From positions 297,237 to 361,236 of the forward strand of contig VWYX01000762.1 in assembly GCA_013396525.1 (NCBI GenBank): DNA of 64,000 nt, given 5' to 3'. Of this stretch, positions 38,846 through 51,471 are shown one piece after another. This DNA comes from Chaetorhynchus papuensis. Lineage: Eukaryota; Chordata; Aves; Passeriformes; Rhipiduridae. Numbering within the stretch: the first letter of the stretch is position 1; each line of letters starts with the position of its first letter. The position numbers and the translations under genes were made by a program. Under the pieces are notes generated by a model. That model made no database searches and had not been told where the DNA came from. It was given only the letters and a program-made list of their open reading frames with translations.

Positions 38846-39072
38846 GTGGGAGGGTTGGGTATTAGGAAAAATTTCTTCACTGGTGTTCAAGCATTGAAAC
38901 AGGCTGCCCAGGGCAGTGGTGGAGTCACCATTCCTGGAGGGATCTGGAAGATCATGTGTAGGTACATGGGAGACATGGGTTGGTGGTGGCCTCGGCAGTG
39001 CTGGGCTGTCAGTTGGACTCAATGATCTGAGAGGGCTTTTCCAACCTTAATCATGCCGTGGTTCTATGATTA
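38846..39072 (+). repeat. CR1 LINE 3'-end fragment, different subfamily
   Basis: GTTGGGTATTAGGAAAAATT, 'ggctgcccagggcagtggtg', GAGTCACCATTCCTGGAGGG and 'ttggactcaatgatctgaga' end in GGTTCTATGATT. The GGTGGAGTCACC variant marks a CR1 subfamily distinct from the copy ending at 38487, shared with the one at 45755. Confidence 0.93.
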
Positions 39073-40284
39073 ATCCCATTTTGCATGGCTGACAGCTCCT
39101 GAAAGTGGCCTTTGCCTGCTCACGAGAGGCAGAGAGAGCAGAGCAGGGTTAACCCACCCCCTTAAGATGGGCAGGTTGAGGGGGCTGTAGGAGCCTGGTG
39201 TGAGCAATGGCCTCTCCTGGGGAGGCTGTGGGCGGCCTCTGATGTTGATTCCCACAGTCTGGAACTCAAGGAGCTGGGGAAAATCCCAGGGTCGTGTCCC
39301 TGCAGACCTCTCACGCACGTCGCCCTCACAAGGGGCCACTGGGTCCCTCACAAGGTCGCCCTCACAAGGGGTCCCAGGCAGAGGTGTACATACACAGCAC
39401 AGACAAATGGGATTTACAGTAACCAGCTTCCCAGCCTTACTTTCCAGGAGCAGGAGCGTCAAGAGTGCACAGAAGACTGAGAAAAACAGCTCTAAAAGGG
39501 GAAAACCATTTGCAAATGTGCCTGTTCTCCAGGCACTCCTGGGAGAACATAAGGAGTAGGTTTGGAAAAAAGCCTGACACCTTCATCTCCTCCTTTAGCA
39601 ACAGTTCAACCTGCTGAAAATACATTCTTTGACTCAAAAAGCAGTCTGGGAACCTAAATGTTACCCTTATCCCTGTAGTTCCAGCCTCTGCCAGCCAGCC
39701 CTGATGCCCACAGGCAGGAAGGCCTCCAAGGTAGCAGCATGATGCTGAGGAGAGCCACCACACAGTGAGATGGTTCATTTTCTGCTGCAATGTTTGTAAT
39801 TAAGAGCTCTGGCTCCCTGATGGTGCATGTCCTAGAAAGGACTAAAAATAAAGCCATTAAATAAAGGAGGCACTGTTGCAACTCTTGAAAAACTAAACAA
39901 ACCAGGAAAAAAAGGCACGTTAGAAGGAAGCAGAGTTTGGACTGCCTTTCCAGGCCTGGGATGCTGCTTCTGCAGGTACAAACATGGATTTGTGGATGCA
40001 ACTGAAGCCGTGGAGTGGAGTTATCCACACATTATCCACACAAACTCAGACTCTAAATGAAATCTGGGGTTTGTGCCCTTTGGATGGCAGCCACACTGCT
40101 TTCCCAGCCAACACCATGCTCCAGAAAGCAAAGTGGATGCAAGAACAGACTTGTGTCCATTTTTGATAATTCCCACTTTAGCTTCTCTTCCTGCTTTTCT
40201 CTGCCACCACTCAGCCAGCACAGCCTCAGGAGCGGCTGCTGGTCCTCCAGCTACGTCCTCCACCTTTGCCCTCTGCCCACCCCA

Positions 40285-40328
40285 CTGGGATACTGGGATG
40301 CTGGGATACTGGGATGCTGGGATGCTGG
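40285..40328. repeat. short GGGATACT/GGGATGCT tandem repeat
   Basis: Five consecutive near-identical 8-9-bp units of CTGGGATAC or CTGGGATGC. Confidence 0.85.
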
Positions 40329-40354
40329 CAGTGGTGTTGCAATGGTAGCAGCCA

Positions 40355-40500
40355 CTATCTCAGGTTGCTCCAAGCCCTGTCCAACCTGGCCTTGGACACT
40401 TCCAGGGATCCAGGGGCAGCCAAAGCTTCTCTGGGCACCCTGTGCCAGGGCCTCACCAGCCTCCTAATATGAAATCCAAACCTGCCCTCTAATGATCCTT
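40355..40500 (-). repeat. CR1 LINE fragment, reverse orientation
   Basis: CTCAGGTTGCTCCAAGCCCT, GTCCAACCTGGCCTTGGACA, then 'ggcagccaaagcttctctgg' and 'accctgtgccagggcctcac' are the reverse complement of the CR1 block around GAGAAGCTGTGGCTGCC. Confidence 0.9.
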
Positions 40501-42420
40501 TTTCATCCTGTAATCCATGAAATATCTTCTGAAGGCTGTTACAGAGAAGACAAGCAAGGATGCTATGCAATATTTCCTCATGAAATTAGACCCAAACCTT
40601 GGTGTCAGCTGGACCTTAAAGTTCTTTCACTTGCAGTAACTCTTATTAAATCCTTACCCTCATTTAAAGTACTACTTCCTTACAGAGGGAGATCTGTAAG
40701 TTTAGGAGATAAAAAAATATCCCAGCCAATGTTTAATTTTAATTCCTGCTGCACACTGAGTAATTGTTTGGTTTCCAAATTACTTCTGGAAATACCAACC
40801 TGTCATTTCAGGAGAGCAGACTCTCCTTGCTTCTCTCATGAGCGGAATTATGATTTATTGTGGCCAGAGAGCTACTGAGCCAAATGCTCTGAGCAAAGGT
40901 ACCCAGCCAGTCCTGGGAACAGGGGGCTTTGGATCTGATGCTGTTGGTGCCAGAGGTGTGTTTAGCCCACAGCCAAAACAGAGGGATGGGCATTTTAGAG
41001 AAATCCAGTCATTTTCCAGCACTACAGGACACTGCTCCTCCCATGGCACTGCTTTCACCCCTGCACCCACGTGTCAGGAGGGCACTGGCTGCTCCCTGGG
41101 CACTGCTGGTGGCTACCTTGCTTGTGCCAGGTTGTAAGTGGACGAATCTACACTTCAAGTGCATTGCCTTGCTGGTTGTCTGGCTGAATGCACAGAGCTA
41201 CAAAAACCAGGGTGGTGCTGCAAAACCCCCACAGTGCTTGGCCTGGTGTTGTCTCAGAGGAAATGTTCTTTTATTCAAACACAGGATTATTCACGGTGCT
41301 TAGATAATCAATGTAGGATTAAAAGAAATATCTCCATGTCTGGTTACTGCAGTGCTTTAGGAGAATAATATTTTATGGCTGGGAGACATAAAGGCATAGA
41401 AAAAAGTCCCCTTTTGGGCACAGCTGGTGCTTGTAGCCAGGTGTGTTTATTGACATCCATGCTTGAAATACTCCACAGCATCAAGGCTGGCTTTTTTCTT
41501 CTGTTGTTTGCTGGAGGCAATAGATTTCTTCCTCTCCTCTCAAAACTGAAGGGTTTTGGGTCAAATGCACCACTCCCTACCCACCAAGCCCTTACAGCTG
41601 TATATTTGGTCACCCAGATCGTGGCTGGAAGGTGTTGCATGTGAGTAAAATTGGCATTATAGTGCTACAGCACTGCTGAATCTGCACAGGTCTTCAGTAA
41701 AGAAGAATTCACCTCCCTTGGTGAAGCTTGAATGCACTGGGGGGGCTGGATGCACTGGTGGGGGTTGGATACCTCCATATCCTCCTGGCCTGGGCTTACC
41801 CCACTACTGCATCCTTGTTGTTATTGGCTGATTCGAAAATATTTTTGCTTATTTTCTCATTCCTCTTAACATTTCCATCATACCCCAGTGGGATGAAAGT
41901 GCAACAGACCCAAGAGCTTGACTAAGGGTCTTGTCCAGGTGCTGCCACATGGCAAACTGGGAGAAATTATCCATTGCTGAAATGTTCTGAGTTGAAAAGT
42001 GGAAAGAATGTGTTTCTTATGTGAACTAAGGTATAATAATATGCAAAAACAGTGTTTGCTAAAGGCTGAGAGCTCAGGTCTGGCACAGAATGCCTCAGCA
42101 AGCAGTTTGTGGAGCAAGGTGAGTGGGAGTAGAACTAAGACAATCTTTTAAGAAGGAAGTCAGGTGCCTGAAGCTGCTGCAGGCTCCCAGGCTCCCCGGG
42201 GGGCAAATACCCACATTCCTGCTCCTGTTTGTGTTTGCCTGTACACAAAGGATGTCTTCTCCTAACCATGGCCACACAGTTGTACCAGGAGAGGGAAAGA
42301 GACGTGCTAGAAGTGTAGGATCCCTGTGCTGGGGAGCATCCCTCCCATCCCTGAGCTCTGATGCTGGTGTCCCAAGCCCAGCATGGGATCAACATCCATG
42401 AGGATTTTTCAGCACATGGG

Positions 42421-42783
42421 TGTAGATGCTGGAAGGGCTTTAGCAGTGAGTTTCTTCAGTTCTCTAGTATTTTGTGAGAACTCTGTCTTTCCCATGCTAA
42501 CCAAAACAAAGTTACTAGTTTATCAATAGCCACACCTGCACTTGTTTTTCCCAGATTGTTATGGCTTCAAATAGAAAAACACTTGGGAACGGATGTGCTA
42601 GAGTTGTGCCAAGCCCCTCAGTGGATGGCCAGAGAACCAATTACTTTATGCCATTTAACTCACTTTTGTGAACTAACATATAAAAACCTCGGGAAAAAAG
42701 CCATTAAATGGGGCTTTGCCACCATTTCTACTGACCCTGGACTCTGTGTGGTTTTTCTCTGTGTCCATGTTACAACAGTGACA
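42421..42783 (+). mobile_element. solo LTR of an endogenous retrovirus
   Basis: Same family as the LTRs at 24221 and 43162. It begins TGTAGATGCTGGAAGGGC and contains TATAAAA at 42679-42685 and ATTAAA at 42703-42708. It ends near ACAACAGTGACA. Flanks CATGGG (left) and CGAGGG (right) agree at four of six bases, so a decayed target duplication is possible but not clear. No internal retroviral genes are adjacent. Confidence 0.8.
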
Positions 42784-43161
42784 CGAGGGTGCTCGAAGGT
42801 GGTAGTGCCAGGTGGTCAGATGGCAGCATCTCCGTGATTTTGGGAGGAGACAGATTTCCACCTCTGCCCAGCTGCCTGTTTCCCTGACACTCATGGGTGT
42901 TCATATTTTGGAGCTGTATCTCCCCACAAAAGAAAAGGTCTTTCAAAATAGCCACTGGTCAAAAGTTGTGGGGAGTGGGGTTTGACGGACCGAGCACGGT
43001 TGGTTGAGTTTTGTTTCCTGTGGAAACCAGGCTAGAGATAAACCCACTCCAGACTGACACCTCTGTCACAAGGAGCAGCAGGCAGTGGGAATGCTGGACA
43101 TCTCCATGGCCTGCCTGTGGCTGATCCATGCAGCAGCCACACGGGATCCCAGTTCAGTGAC

Positions 43162-43523
43162 TGTGGATGCTGAAAAGCTTTTAGCAGAGAAATCTTTCCG
43201 CTCTCTGCACCATTTTGTGGGAGCTCTGTCTTTCCCATGCAAGCCATCTAAAACAAAGTTATCATTTTGTAAATACTGGCACCTGCAGATTGTTTTGTTG
43301 GATTGTTATGGCTCTTAGCTAGCAATATATTTGGGAATGGATGTCTTAGAATTTGGCCAATCCCCTCAAGAGGTGGATGGCCAGAGGACCAATTATCTTA
43401 TGCCATTCAACACACTTTTTGTGAACTAACATATAAAAGCCTCGGGAAAAAGCATTAAAGGGCTTGATACAAAATCCTGGACTTTGTGTGGTTTTTCTAC
43501 CCGTCCGTGTTGCGACAGTGACA
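43162..43523 (+). mobile_element. solo LTR of the same endogenous retrovirus family
   Basis: Begins TGTGGATGCTGAAAAGC and contains TATAAAA at 43432-43438 and ATTAAA at 43454-43459. With an end at GACAGTGACA it is flanked by AGTGAC at 43156-43161 and 43524-43529, a 6-bp target duplication. If the end is instead GCGACA at 43517, the duplication is 5 bp (GTGAC). About 380 bp separate it from the upstream LTR in the same orientation, with no retroviral coding sequence between. Confidence 0.82.
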
Positions 43524-44827
43524 AGTGACCACTGCTCTCCTGAAGGCTGGGACGGGCTGTGTTTGCTGAAGCAACAGCCAAGGTCATGTTCTGATTCTGG
43601 GCTCCTGGCTTTGGCACTGAGAAAGTCCAGGCGATGTCTTTAGTGGTGACAATGCAATTCCTGGTGATGATGCCTCTCTTGGTGGTGATGCCATTCTGGC
43701 AGCTTTGGAGCTGTAAAATATGCGTGGTGCCCACAGAGCTCTGCTTCTCAGCTCCCTTCCCACGCCTCTGCTGCTTTTCCCAGATTCTTTTCACCTGCAA
43801 GATTTTTCACCACACCACGCCCCAGGCTTCAAATCATGATCACTGTGCTGATCCTGTCCATTGGTGTCTCTTCCATGACAAAGCTATGAGTTCATTTTGA
43901 CGAGCTCTGCTCCGTGGGCATTGCTTTCAGGCTGCCTGCAGGTGTGCTGCCTCGGACATGTTTCAACAGTGCTGCGAACGAGCAGCAATTTTAAAGAAAA
44001 ACTAAATAATCAGGCCAGATCTTGTCAAATCATCTCACCTGATGGATGGAATCTGTTTGCTGTATTGCTTAAAAAAAAAAAAAAGAGACAAGGCAACGAA
44101 TCTCACTGGAGGCATACCTGCTTTCATCCAACAGCTGCTGGACTTGGGAGAAGTTGAGCACGGGCTGCCCCACGTGAGAGATGTGCACTTCTTGCAGGCT
44201 TCATTTTAGAGAAAGTTGAGAGCCAGGTGCACAGTATCCAGGCCACAGGCTCCTTCCCAAGGTTTGTCTGGGGAGTCTTTGCAGAGGAGAGACAAGAATG
44301 AAGAAAGAAAATTCAGGGATCCGTACTCTGCAGCTTTCTGTGAGCTGCCTACGACTGGCTGGAGGTGAACAAGAGGCACCTTAGCAAGGCTTTTTGGGGC
44401 TAGGTCAGCTCCAGAGCACAGAAGGAGCTAAGAGCAGTCATGGAAAGTATTTCCGACAGACCTGTGTGAGCCTCCTATCTCTGGTAGTGATTTCCAAAGA
44501 ACACCACCTTTCATAGCAGGAAGAAGTTCAAAACCTCAGGGTGAGGGACTAAATTCCAAATTGCATGAAGATACCTGATATTGTGGGCTGGCTTTTCTCA
44601 GGCCACAATAATAGAATAACCCATTCTATTTGAGTTAGGGCATGAGACATCCTCTGAGGGGGGAAAAGGAAAGTAGTGCGTAAATCTGGTGGCCCTTGTA
44701 GGTTCAGACCTTGGCTTTGAATTTTTTTATGTCACTCAGTAGCTGGTATGGACACAGCACTGGATGTGGAGATGGTGTTTCTGCTCCTTCCTTCCACAGC
44801 CTTGGCCCTGGTGCCACCAGGGAGGGA

Positions 44828-44884
44828 GGGATGGATGGATGGATGGATGGATGGATGGATGGATGGATGGGTGGATGGATGGAA
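44828..44884. repeat. (GGAT)n microsatellite
   Basis: About 13 tandem ATGG tetranucleotides with a single GGTGG interruption. Likely polymorphic in length. Confidence 0.95.
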
Positions 44885-45754
44885 GGAAAAAGCTACACTG
44901 ACTGGCTGAACAGTTTTCTGAATAAGAGATCTGTTTTGCAGGAGTTGTGCATGCAGTGGTAGCTCCCCAAACAAGCTGCTAGCCTGGTACAGAGCATGGC
45001 CTCACCAAAATGTTACCACACCATGTAGAGCTTCACCCAGAAATGGGGTGCAAAGGGCTGGTCATCTGAAGAGGTGGGAATAGTGCAGGAGAGTCTCTCT
45101 TCAGGCTCTGGAGGGAGGCTGGTAACACGGGGTGCAGGTGGGTTGAAGCCCAAAGGGAGGAGCAAGCTGTTCTCTGGTGCCATCCAATTTAGAGAAGCAG
45201 CTCGGCTGTGTCTGGCAGAGTGACAAAGCTCCTTCTTTCATGACTCATTTCAGGAGAACAGCTTTGGTAAGCAATAATTTTGCACTTCTGTGATTTCAGA
45301 GGGTGTGAACTGAGGGGAAAAAAAAAAAAAAAGCAGCATGATTTGAGCCCTGCTGAGAACAGAGGCCGCACGGCTGAGGGCTCAGCTGTGTGCTCTGAGC
45401 CAGGAGTGGGGCACGCTGCCGCCCGTGTGCCTCGGGGCAGGCCAACCCAGGCAGAAATGGAACTGCCTCAGCAAAACCCAGGCTGGCTCCACAGCAGGCT
45501 GGCTGTTGTCAGAGCAGGTGGCTGGGAATGCACTGCAGGAATTCGGTGCGGCTCCAAGGATGTCCTCCTCCCACTCACCTGCTCCGTGACTCATCCCGGT
45601 GAGCTCATCCGGGAAAGGCAGGAGGATGCTGCCAGCCCGGCCGGGTGGAAAGGCCACAGCTGCCCCGGGAGATGCTGACCTACACCTGTGAAAGGTGGTT
45701 GTAGTCAGGTGGGGGTTGGTCTCTTTTTCCAGGCAACAACTGACGGAACAAGAG

Positions 45755-45995
45755 CACTCAGCCTTAAGCTGCGCCAAGGAAAATATAGGTTGGATATTAG
45801 GAAAAAGTTTTTTACAGAAAGAGTGATAAAATATTGGAATGGTCTGCCCGGGGAGGTGGTGGAGTCACCATCCCTGGATGTGTTTGAAAAGAGATTGGAT
45901 GTGGCACTCAGTGCCATGGTTTAGTTGAGGTGTTGGGGCAGGGGTTGGACTCGATGATCTTGAAGGTCTCTTCCAGCCTGGTGATTCTGTGTCTC
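45755..45995 (+). repeat. CR1 LINE 3'-end fragment, well preserved
   Basis: AATATAGGTTGGATATTAGG, GGAATGGTCTGCCCGGGGAG, GTGGAGTCACCATCCCTGGA, 'gatgtggcactcagtgccat', GGTTGGACTCGATGATCTTG and a GATTCTGTGTCT tail. It matches the usual avian consensus closely and is probably one of the younger CR1 copies in the window. Confidence 0.95.
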
Positions 45996-47310
45996 TGTGT
46001 CTGTTTCTGTGATGCTGCCAGTGGAAATGGGGAGCCTGAGTTTCGCAGAGTTCAGCAGTGCACCGAGCTGGGGGGGGAGCCCTTGTGTGGGGTGCCAAGG
46101 TGGACAAGTAGAAAATTCCCCTGTTTCCAGCCTTCCCTTTCCTGTTCCTTCAGGGACAACAGAATCAGCAAAGGGCAGGGCAGCCAGCATGCCCATGGAG
46201 CATTGCTAGTCTTGTTTTATCCCCCTGGAGTGCTCTGAGTGAAGCCATAAGAGCTCCACAGTGGGAATCTTACGGGCTTTTAGCACCTCTGCAGCAGTGT
46301 GATGGGCACACACTGCACGTTGCTTTCCTCCCACCTCCATTGGGAGCATTCCCAGTATCACCACCTTGCTTTCTGGTGCCATGACAAGCATCCATAGGGA
46401 TCACTGCTACCAAAAGAATGAAAGACTGCTGTGGAAAGCCCTGGCACTCCAGTACGTTTTCAAAGAAAGATTTTCTTTCCATTTCCATCTTGAAAGCAAA
46501 CAATTTTGAAGCCCAGGAGAGCACCACTAGCCCACCTACTGGGTTTTTGCTCCCTCCATACACTGCTTTTCTTTCTCAGCCGTCTCTGAGCAGCTTAGGA
46601 GATGAAGAGGAGCTTTGGAAAGGGTAGCTGAGGCTGCAGCCTGGGCTGCTGCTGCCCTCTCCTGGGTCCAAGGTGGCCAAGAAACCAAGGGATGATTTTT
46701 TTAAAAGAGATTCCTGCAAGCCTGGGTGCAGGTCACCCCTGGCAGATCCTCTTTCATCCTTGCGGGGAACAGCACGTGGAGGGTGCCAGGCCCAGGGGTG
46801 CTGCCCAGGCTGGTACAGGGCTGGCCTGGCTGTGCCATTTGAAGGCCTTTTATCAGGTCCCTTGGGGAATCCCAGCAAAATTTATGGCAGGACGATGGAT
46901 GATCAGCTTGGAGTGCAGGGGTGCAGCTGTGCTGAGCCAGTATTGTGGGAGCTCATGGTTTCTGGCCTCATTTGCTGCCTGTTCTGCCCAGGATGATTTT
47001 ATTTATATTAAACTAAAAAGCCTTCTAAATGGGACGCTATGGCTGATTCCTTGTACTCCAGACAGGTTCCTAGCTCTGCTCTCACCTTGGCTCCACCATC
47101 AGCTGAAACAAAACCTCATATTGCATCTTTTCCCTGTCTCACCCATGCACTGGCTGACCCCTCCTGGCCAGAGGGCTGAGCACCAGCCAGGTGGGCACCC
47201 AGCCTTTCAATGCAGGAAGGATCTCCTGCAACGAAGTGGGGGCACCCTCCTTCCAAAACCTGAGCCTCTGGGGTCCTATTGCTTGCCTCTCTAAAAAGTG
47301 GCCAAGAAAT

Positions 47311-47440
47311 CATAGAATCCTAGAATGATTTGGGTTGGAAGAGACCTTAAAGACCTCCTAGTTCCACCCTCCTGCCATGGGCAGGGACACCTTCCTCTAG
47401 GCAGGATGCCTTCCTCAGGATTGCTCTGGACAGAAGAACC
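47311..47440 (-). repeat. CR1 LINE 3'-end fragment
   Basis: ATAGAATCCTAGAATGATTT, GGGTTGGAAGAGACCTTAAA, 'ctcctgccatgggcagggac', then a degraded extension. Reverse orientation. This is the last CR1 piece seen before ETV5. Confidence 0.93.
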
Positions 47441-48080
47441 CGTGTAGGTGGCCCATGGTTGGGAATAGTCTACGGGCACCTGTGGAACACAGCAATAACA
47501 CAGACACTTCCTGCCATAGTTAAGGGTAAGAGGATGACGGAGCCTCCTCAGCCCTGTAGAGCTGAGAGCCTTTAATTCAGCAATTGGCTCATGGTTTCAG
47601 AAGCCACTTAAAAGCTTATTCCAGTGTTAGTGCCTTGTAAGAGGCTGGGAGCTCAGTGCTGGAGGGCTCTGAGGCTCTGGGGTGTTAGTGGAGCCCCGGC
47701 TCTCTTCTCAATGGAGCACAGGAAAAGGTGGGGTCAGTGGTCTCCCTGTTCCTACAGCCTGTCCAGGAGTGGGGGGCTTGGAGTCAGTGACACATGTCCA
47801 AGGAAAGTCAGCACAAAGCAGAGAAAAGCCCCGGGAAACAAGCTGTGGCTGAAGTCCTCCCTGCCACAGAGTGTCCAGCCCACAGTATGAACCACATTTG
47901 GATAGCAAAGACCTCTGCAGATGTGCTACCACAAAACCCCGTGGTGGCCAGAAGCAGCAGATGGACATCCACGAGGTGGTGCCAGACCGATGTGAAGGGA
48001 GCTGGGTGTCCTGCACACCCCCGGGTGGAAGTTCCTCACCTTTTCCTTACTCAGCAGCCCAAATTTTTGCTTGCTTGATT

Positions 48081-48174
48081 TATTTTGTTGTTGTTGTTTT
48101 GTTTTGTTGTGGTTGTTTTTTTGGTTTTGTTGTGGTTGTTTTTTTGGTTTTTTGGTTTTTTTTTGTTTTTTTTT
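48081..48174. repeat. T/G-rich low-complexity tract
   Basis: About 95 bases of TTTTG, TTG and GTTTTTTT units on the + strand (A/C-rich on the other strand). Simple low-complexity DNA. Confidence 0.9.
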
Positions 48175-51100
48175 CTGGAGCTGACTCTTATCAAAGTTGG
48201 CTCTACACATGGAGCCACTCATGTTGCTCCAGGTGTTTAAGGGCCAAATCAACCTTCACTTATTGAAAACATGGAGTGTTGGAAGAGCTGGGGAAGAGAG
48301 GAGCTGCTGTTCTGTGTCCTACCTCCCTGGCAGAGCCAGCTGCCAAGCACAGGCACGAGGCCACCGTGCTGGGCAGTGGGAGGTGGGCCAGGGGGGAGCT
48401 GTGTCTCACTGCCCGTGCTGGACCACCCAGCACCTCTGTTCTCAAGGGCTGGGCTTGTCGGTCCTGCCAGGAGAACAAGCTGCGTGGGCAGCAATTCTTC
48501 CCCAAAATGCTCTTCCAGGCAGCGATGGAAAACTCCATCATGGGCTATTAAATATGAAGCCCCTGAGCCACAAATCCTGCCCCAGTCGGAAGTGCCAGAC
48601 TATTTATACACTCCCATGTAAGAGCCATAGCAGACCCTTGGCTGTCTCCGTTGCTTTTTGAACATTTTCCAGTCCTGCTATATGCTTCCGAGGCAGGGAG
48701 AGCAGAAATGTACTCCATGAATTATGGATGTGTGGAGGGCTGTAATGATGCTCTCCCTTTTACAGGCTCCTCTTTTCTAAATGATTTTTAACCTGTGCCT
48801 CTTGGACCATCTGGTAACTCCAAACTCTCGTTCCAGGGAGGGGGTAACTTGGGGCACATTATAAAGACTGTGAAAAGAAGAAAACAGGAAAAACCACATT
48901 TGTCCCCATTCAATACCAGCTGCCATTTTACTGTCTGCTTACCCAGTGTCACAGATGGTTGTTCACCCCAAAATGCCAATGGGCTCCTTGCCACAAGGAC
49001 CACACAGAGGTGGAAGCTGTGAGCTGGAGGATTGGACACAGGGTTGGACACCAGCACCAAGGTTTTTTCCAGTCTGGATCCCAGCTGAATCCTCCCCAAA
49101 ATGCTGCTTCATCGTTCACCATCCTCTCTGCTCGCTCCTCTTCATCCTCCCCAGTCACTGGGAGGAATGGGAGGAAGGCAGGAGGCAAATGGTGCGGGAA
49201 TAGGGGAGGAGGGGACCATGGTGGTCAGTCCTGGTGTGGAGCAGTGGTAGCCCGAGCCATTCCTGCTCCTGGGGGGCAGTGGTGGCACCTGCAGCAGTGC
49301 TCCCCAGCAATGCTCCCCATCCCATGGCATGTTGGAGCACACATGAGGCACATCCCCGTGCCTGGGACCAGCATCTGATGGGGCAGGAGGTGAGAAGGGA
49401 GCACAGACGCTCCCCTACCTGCCTCCCCTCCACCTCCCCAACTCCTGGCAAATGCTAGTCCAGCCCCTGCTCTGCCTGGGAGCTCTTGTCCCCATCCCTG
49501 GGAGGCAGCAGGCAGGACACTGAACGGCTGTGGCTTGTCCCTCACCCTCGGGGTGGGGACAAGTGGGACCATGCACCCAAGGCAGCTCCAGACCCTCTGC
49601 ATGGAGCGTGAGGAGAGGGAGGGGTGATGTGCAGCAGGATCAAATGAGGAGCAAATTCTTGGTGTCCTAAGTGATAAAAGCCAGTGTGGTATCAAACCCT
49701 TTGGGGCCTGCACCCTTTTGCCCCACACTGACAAACTGGAATAGGAAAACACCTCTTCCTAACCTCTCCCTTCGGTAAGAGCAGCGTGAGAGAGGCCCTT
49801 GGGGCCCCAGCCTTGCCCACAGTAAGATTTGCAGGGCCAGGATCAAGGTTGTGGTGTGACAAGATGCTCGATGAAGGCTTTGAAAGGCTTTGCCTTATCT
49901 GCTCATCCTCATCCTCGCCATCCATAATTGGTCCCACACATTTGCACCGGGTTGAGATCCCGCCACCCTCGGCCATCTGCCTGCCGGCCGCGCTGCCGGT
50001 GGCCCCATTTTCCCCTTGCTCCATCCTGAGCACCAGGACTCAGTCTGCTGAAATCCCCAGCGAGGCTGGGATTACCAGGCACTGTCTGGAGCTCAGATCA
50101 CCTGGGTTTTGCAGTCTTGGGCAGAGGACAGAGCTTTGTGGAATATCGAAATGGGATGGGGTTGGGAGTGCAAGATGTCTCCTGAGGCTGAACAGCTGGT
50201 TTAGCTCCTCGAAGCTTCGTGCCAGATGAATTGGTTTTGCTGGGTGTTTTAGATCCTGCTTTGCCCTGCCTGGGCTGGGAGACAGCCACACTTCTCCATG
50301 CAGCTTAATACTTCAGGCATGATGGAAGAGCAGCTTAAGGGGGTGCTAATTAGCAATGTGGCTGGAAGCCAGGAGTGGATCCAGGTGAGGTGGGGTGGGT
50401 GTGTAAAAAGCATCATGGCACATAAGGACCTTCCATCTCTCCAATGCCACATCTAGGGATGGGGTTTGGCTGGGCAGTGAGAATCAGCTGGAAGAGATGT
50501 GTCAGTATCTCCAGCAACATCACACCAACCCCCTGCACAGGCTGGGCCGGTAGCCCGTGGACACCCTGGCTCAGCCCAGCTAAAATTGAGGCCAATGGAG
50601 TGGGCAGTTCTGGGGTGTTTGAGCTTTTCTCCAGCCCCTCAGGAGAAACGCAGACCCTTCAACTGAATCAAGTCGTCACAGAACAGCCCTTGCCCTCCAC
50701 CCACCTCCTTCATCTTTTTGCAAACCCTGAATTGTTCCTAGACTAGAAATGGAGACAATGGGGGGACCACTGCCAGTAGCTTGTGGAGGGGCGTTCCTGA
50801 GAGGTCCCCACCAGCTTTAGCCCTGCTTGATGGCAGGTGCTTGGGATTCCAGGGGAGTGGAGGACTCACTGAGAAACCCTGGGGAGGAAGCAGTATTAAA
50901 TTGCACCTACTGGGCAGAAGCCACCCCCATTCCAAAAGGATCCTCTCGTGGGATGTGGCTTTGTGGAAGCCATGGCAGTATCCAGACCCAGGAGCAACAA
51001 ATGCAGAACTGGCGAGAGGGCAGGGTGACTGGGGAGAGAGCAGCCCTGGTGACTTGGTCCCAGCTCCAGGCCCCAAACGAGGGGCTGTACCCTGGACCAC

Positions 51101-51208
51101 TACAGACCCCACAAGCACATCCAGGGGCTCCTGCCAGCCCAGGCAGCATCCCATGGTGCAGGCAAAGCAGCAGCCCAGGCAGTCAGGGAGGAACAGGAAG
51201 CAAGATCC

Positions 51209-51214
51209 TTTATT
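51209..51214 (-). terminator. ETV5: candidate ETV5 polyadenylation signal AATAAA
   Basis: AATAAA on the minus strand (TTTATT on +), about 1.55 kb past the ETV5 stop plus the unknown gap. It is followed by CAAGGATC-type sequence and lies in AT-richer DNA than its surroundings. Cleavage would fall near 51190. Confidence 0.6.
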
Positions 51215-51471
51215 GTACACAGTACAGAATGTAATGCAGCTTTGCAGGAGATACATAGCCCTGCTTGAATAAAGATATTTCAAATCAGTCCTCAGATTAA
51301 CTCCTTCTGCACTGCAGACCTGCCACACCGAGCAAATGGTTAAAAACCTGTCCCCAAGGTGGGGTTCCCAAAACCAAATGCTCCCCATGGGTACAAGCCA
51401 CTGCAGCCACCATGGGGAGAGCAACCAAGTCGTCGTAGAGTTAATCTTCATACTTCCCAAAAAAAAAAAAA

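Larger units (their letters stand above)
30691..51189. other. interval between BOK and ETV5 3' ends, no recognised gene
   Basis: About 20.5 kb separates the inferred 3' ends of two convergent genes. I recognise no conserved coding exon. The human neighbours THAP4 (next to BOK) and TRA2B (next to ETV5) are not visible. It holds five CR1 fragments, two LTRs, one minisatellite and several simple repeats, all listed separately. Long open frames here are explained by GC-rich composition or tandem repeats. Confidence 0.6.

Noticed and set aside
46692..47294. 200-codon + strand open frame in the intergenic region
   Set aside because: No recognisable family, no splice partners, and composition typical of GC-rich non-coding DNA. 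Could be a diverged repeat, but I cannot support that.
50738..51460. 240-codon minus-strand open frame
   Set aside because: It overlaps the end of the inferred ETV5 3' UTR and intergenic DNA and shows no conserved motif.
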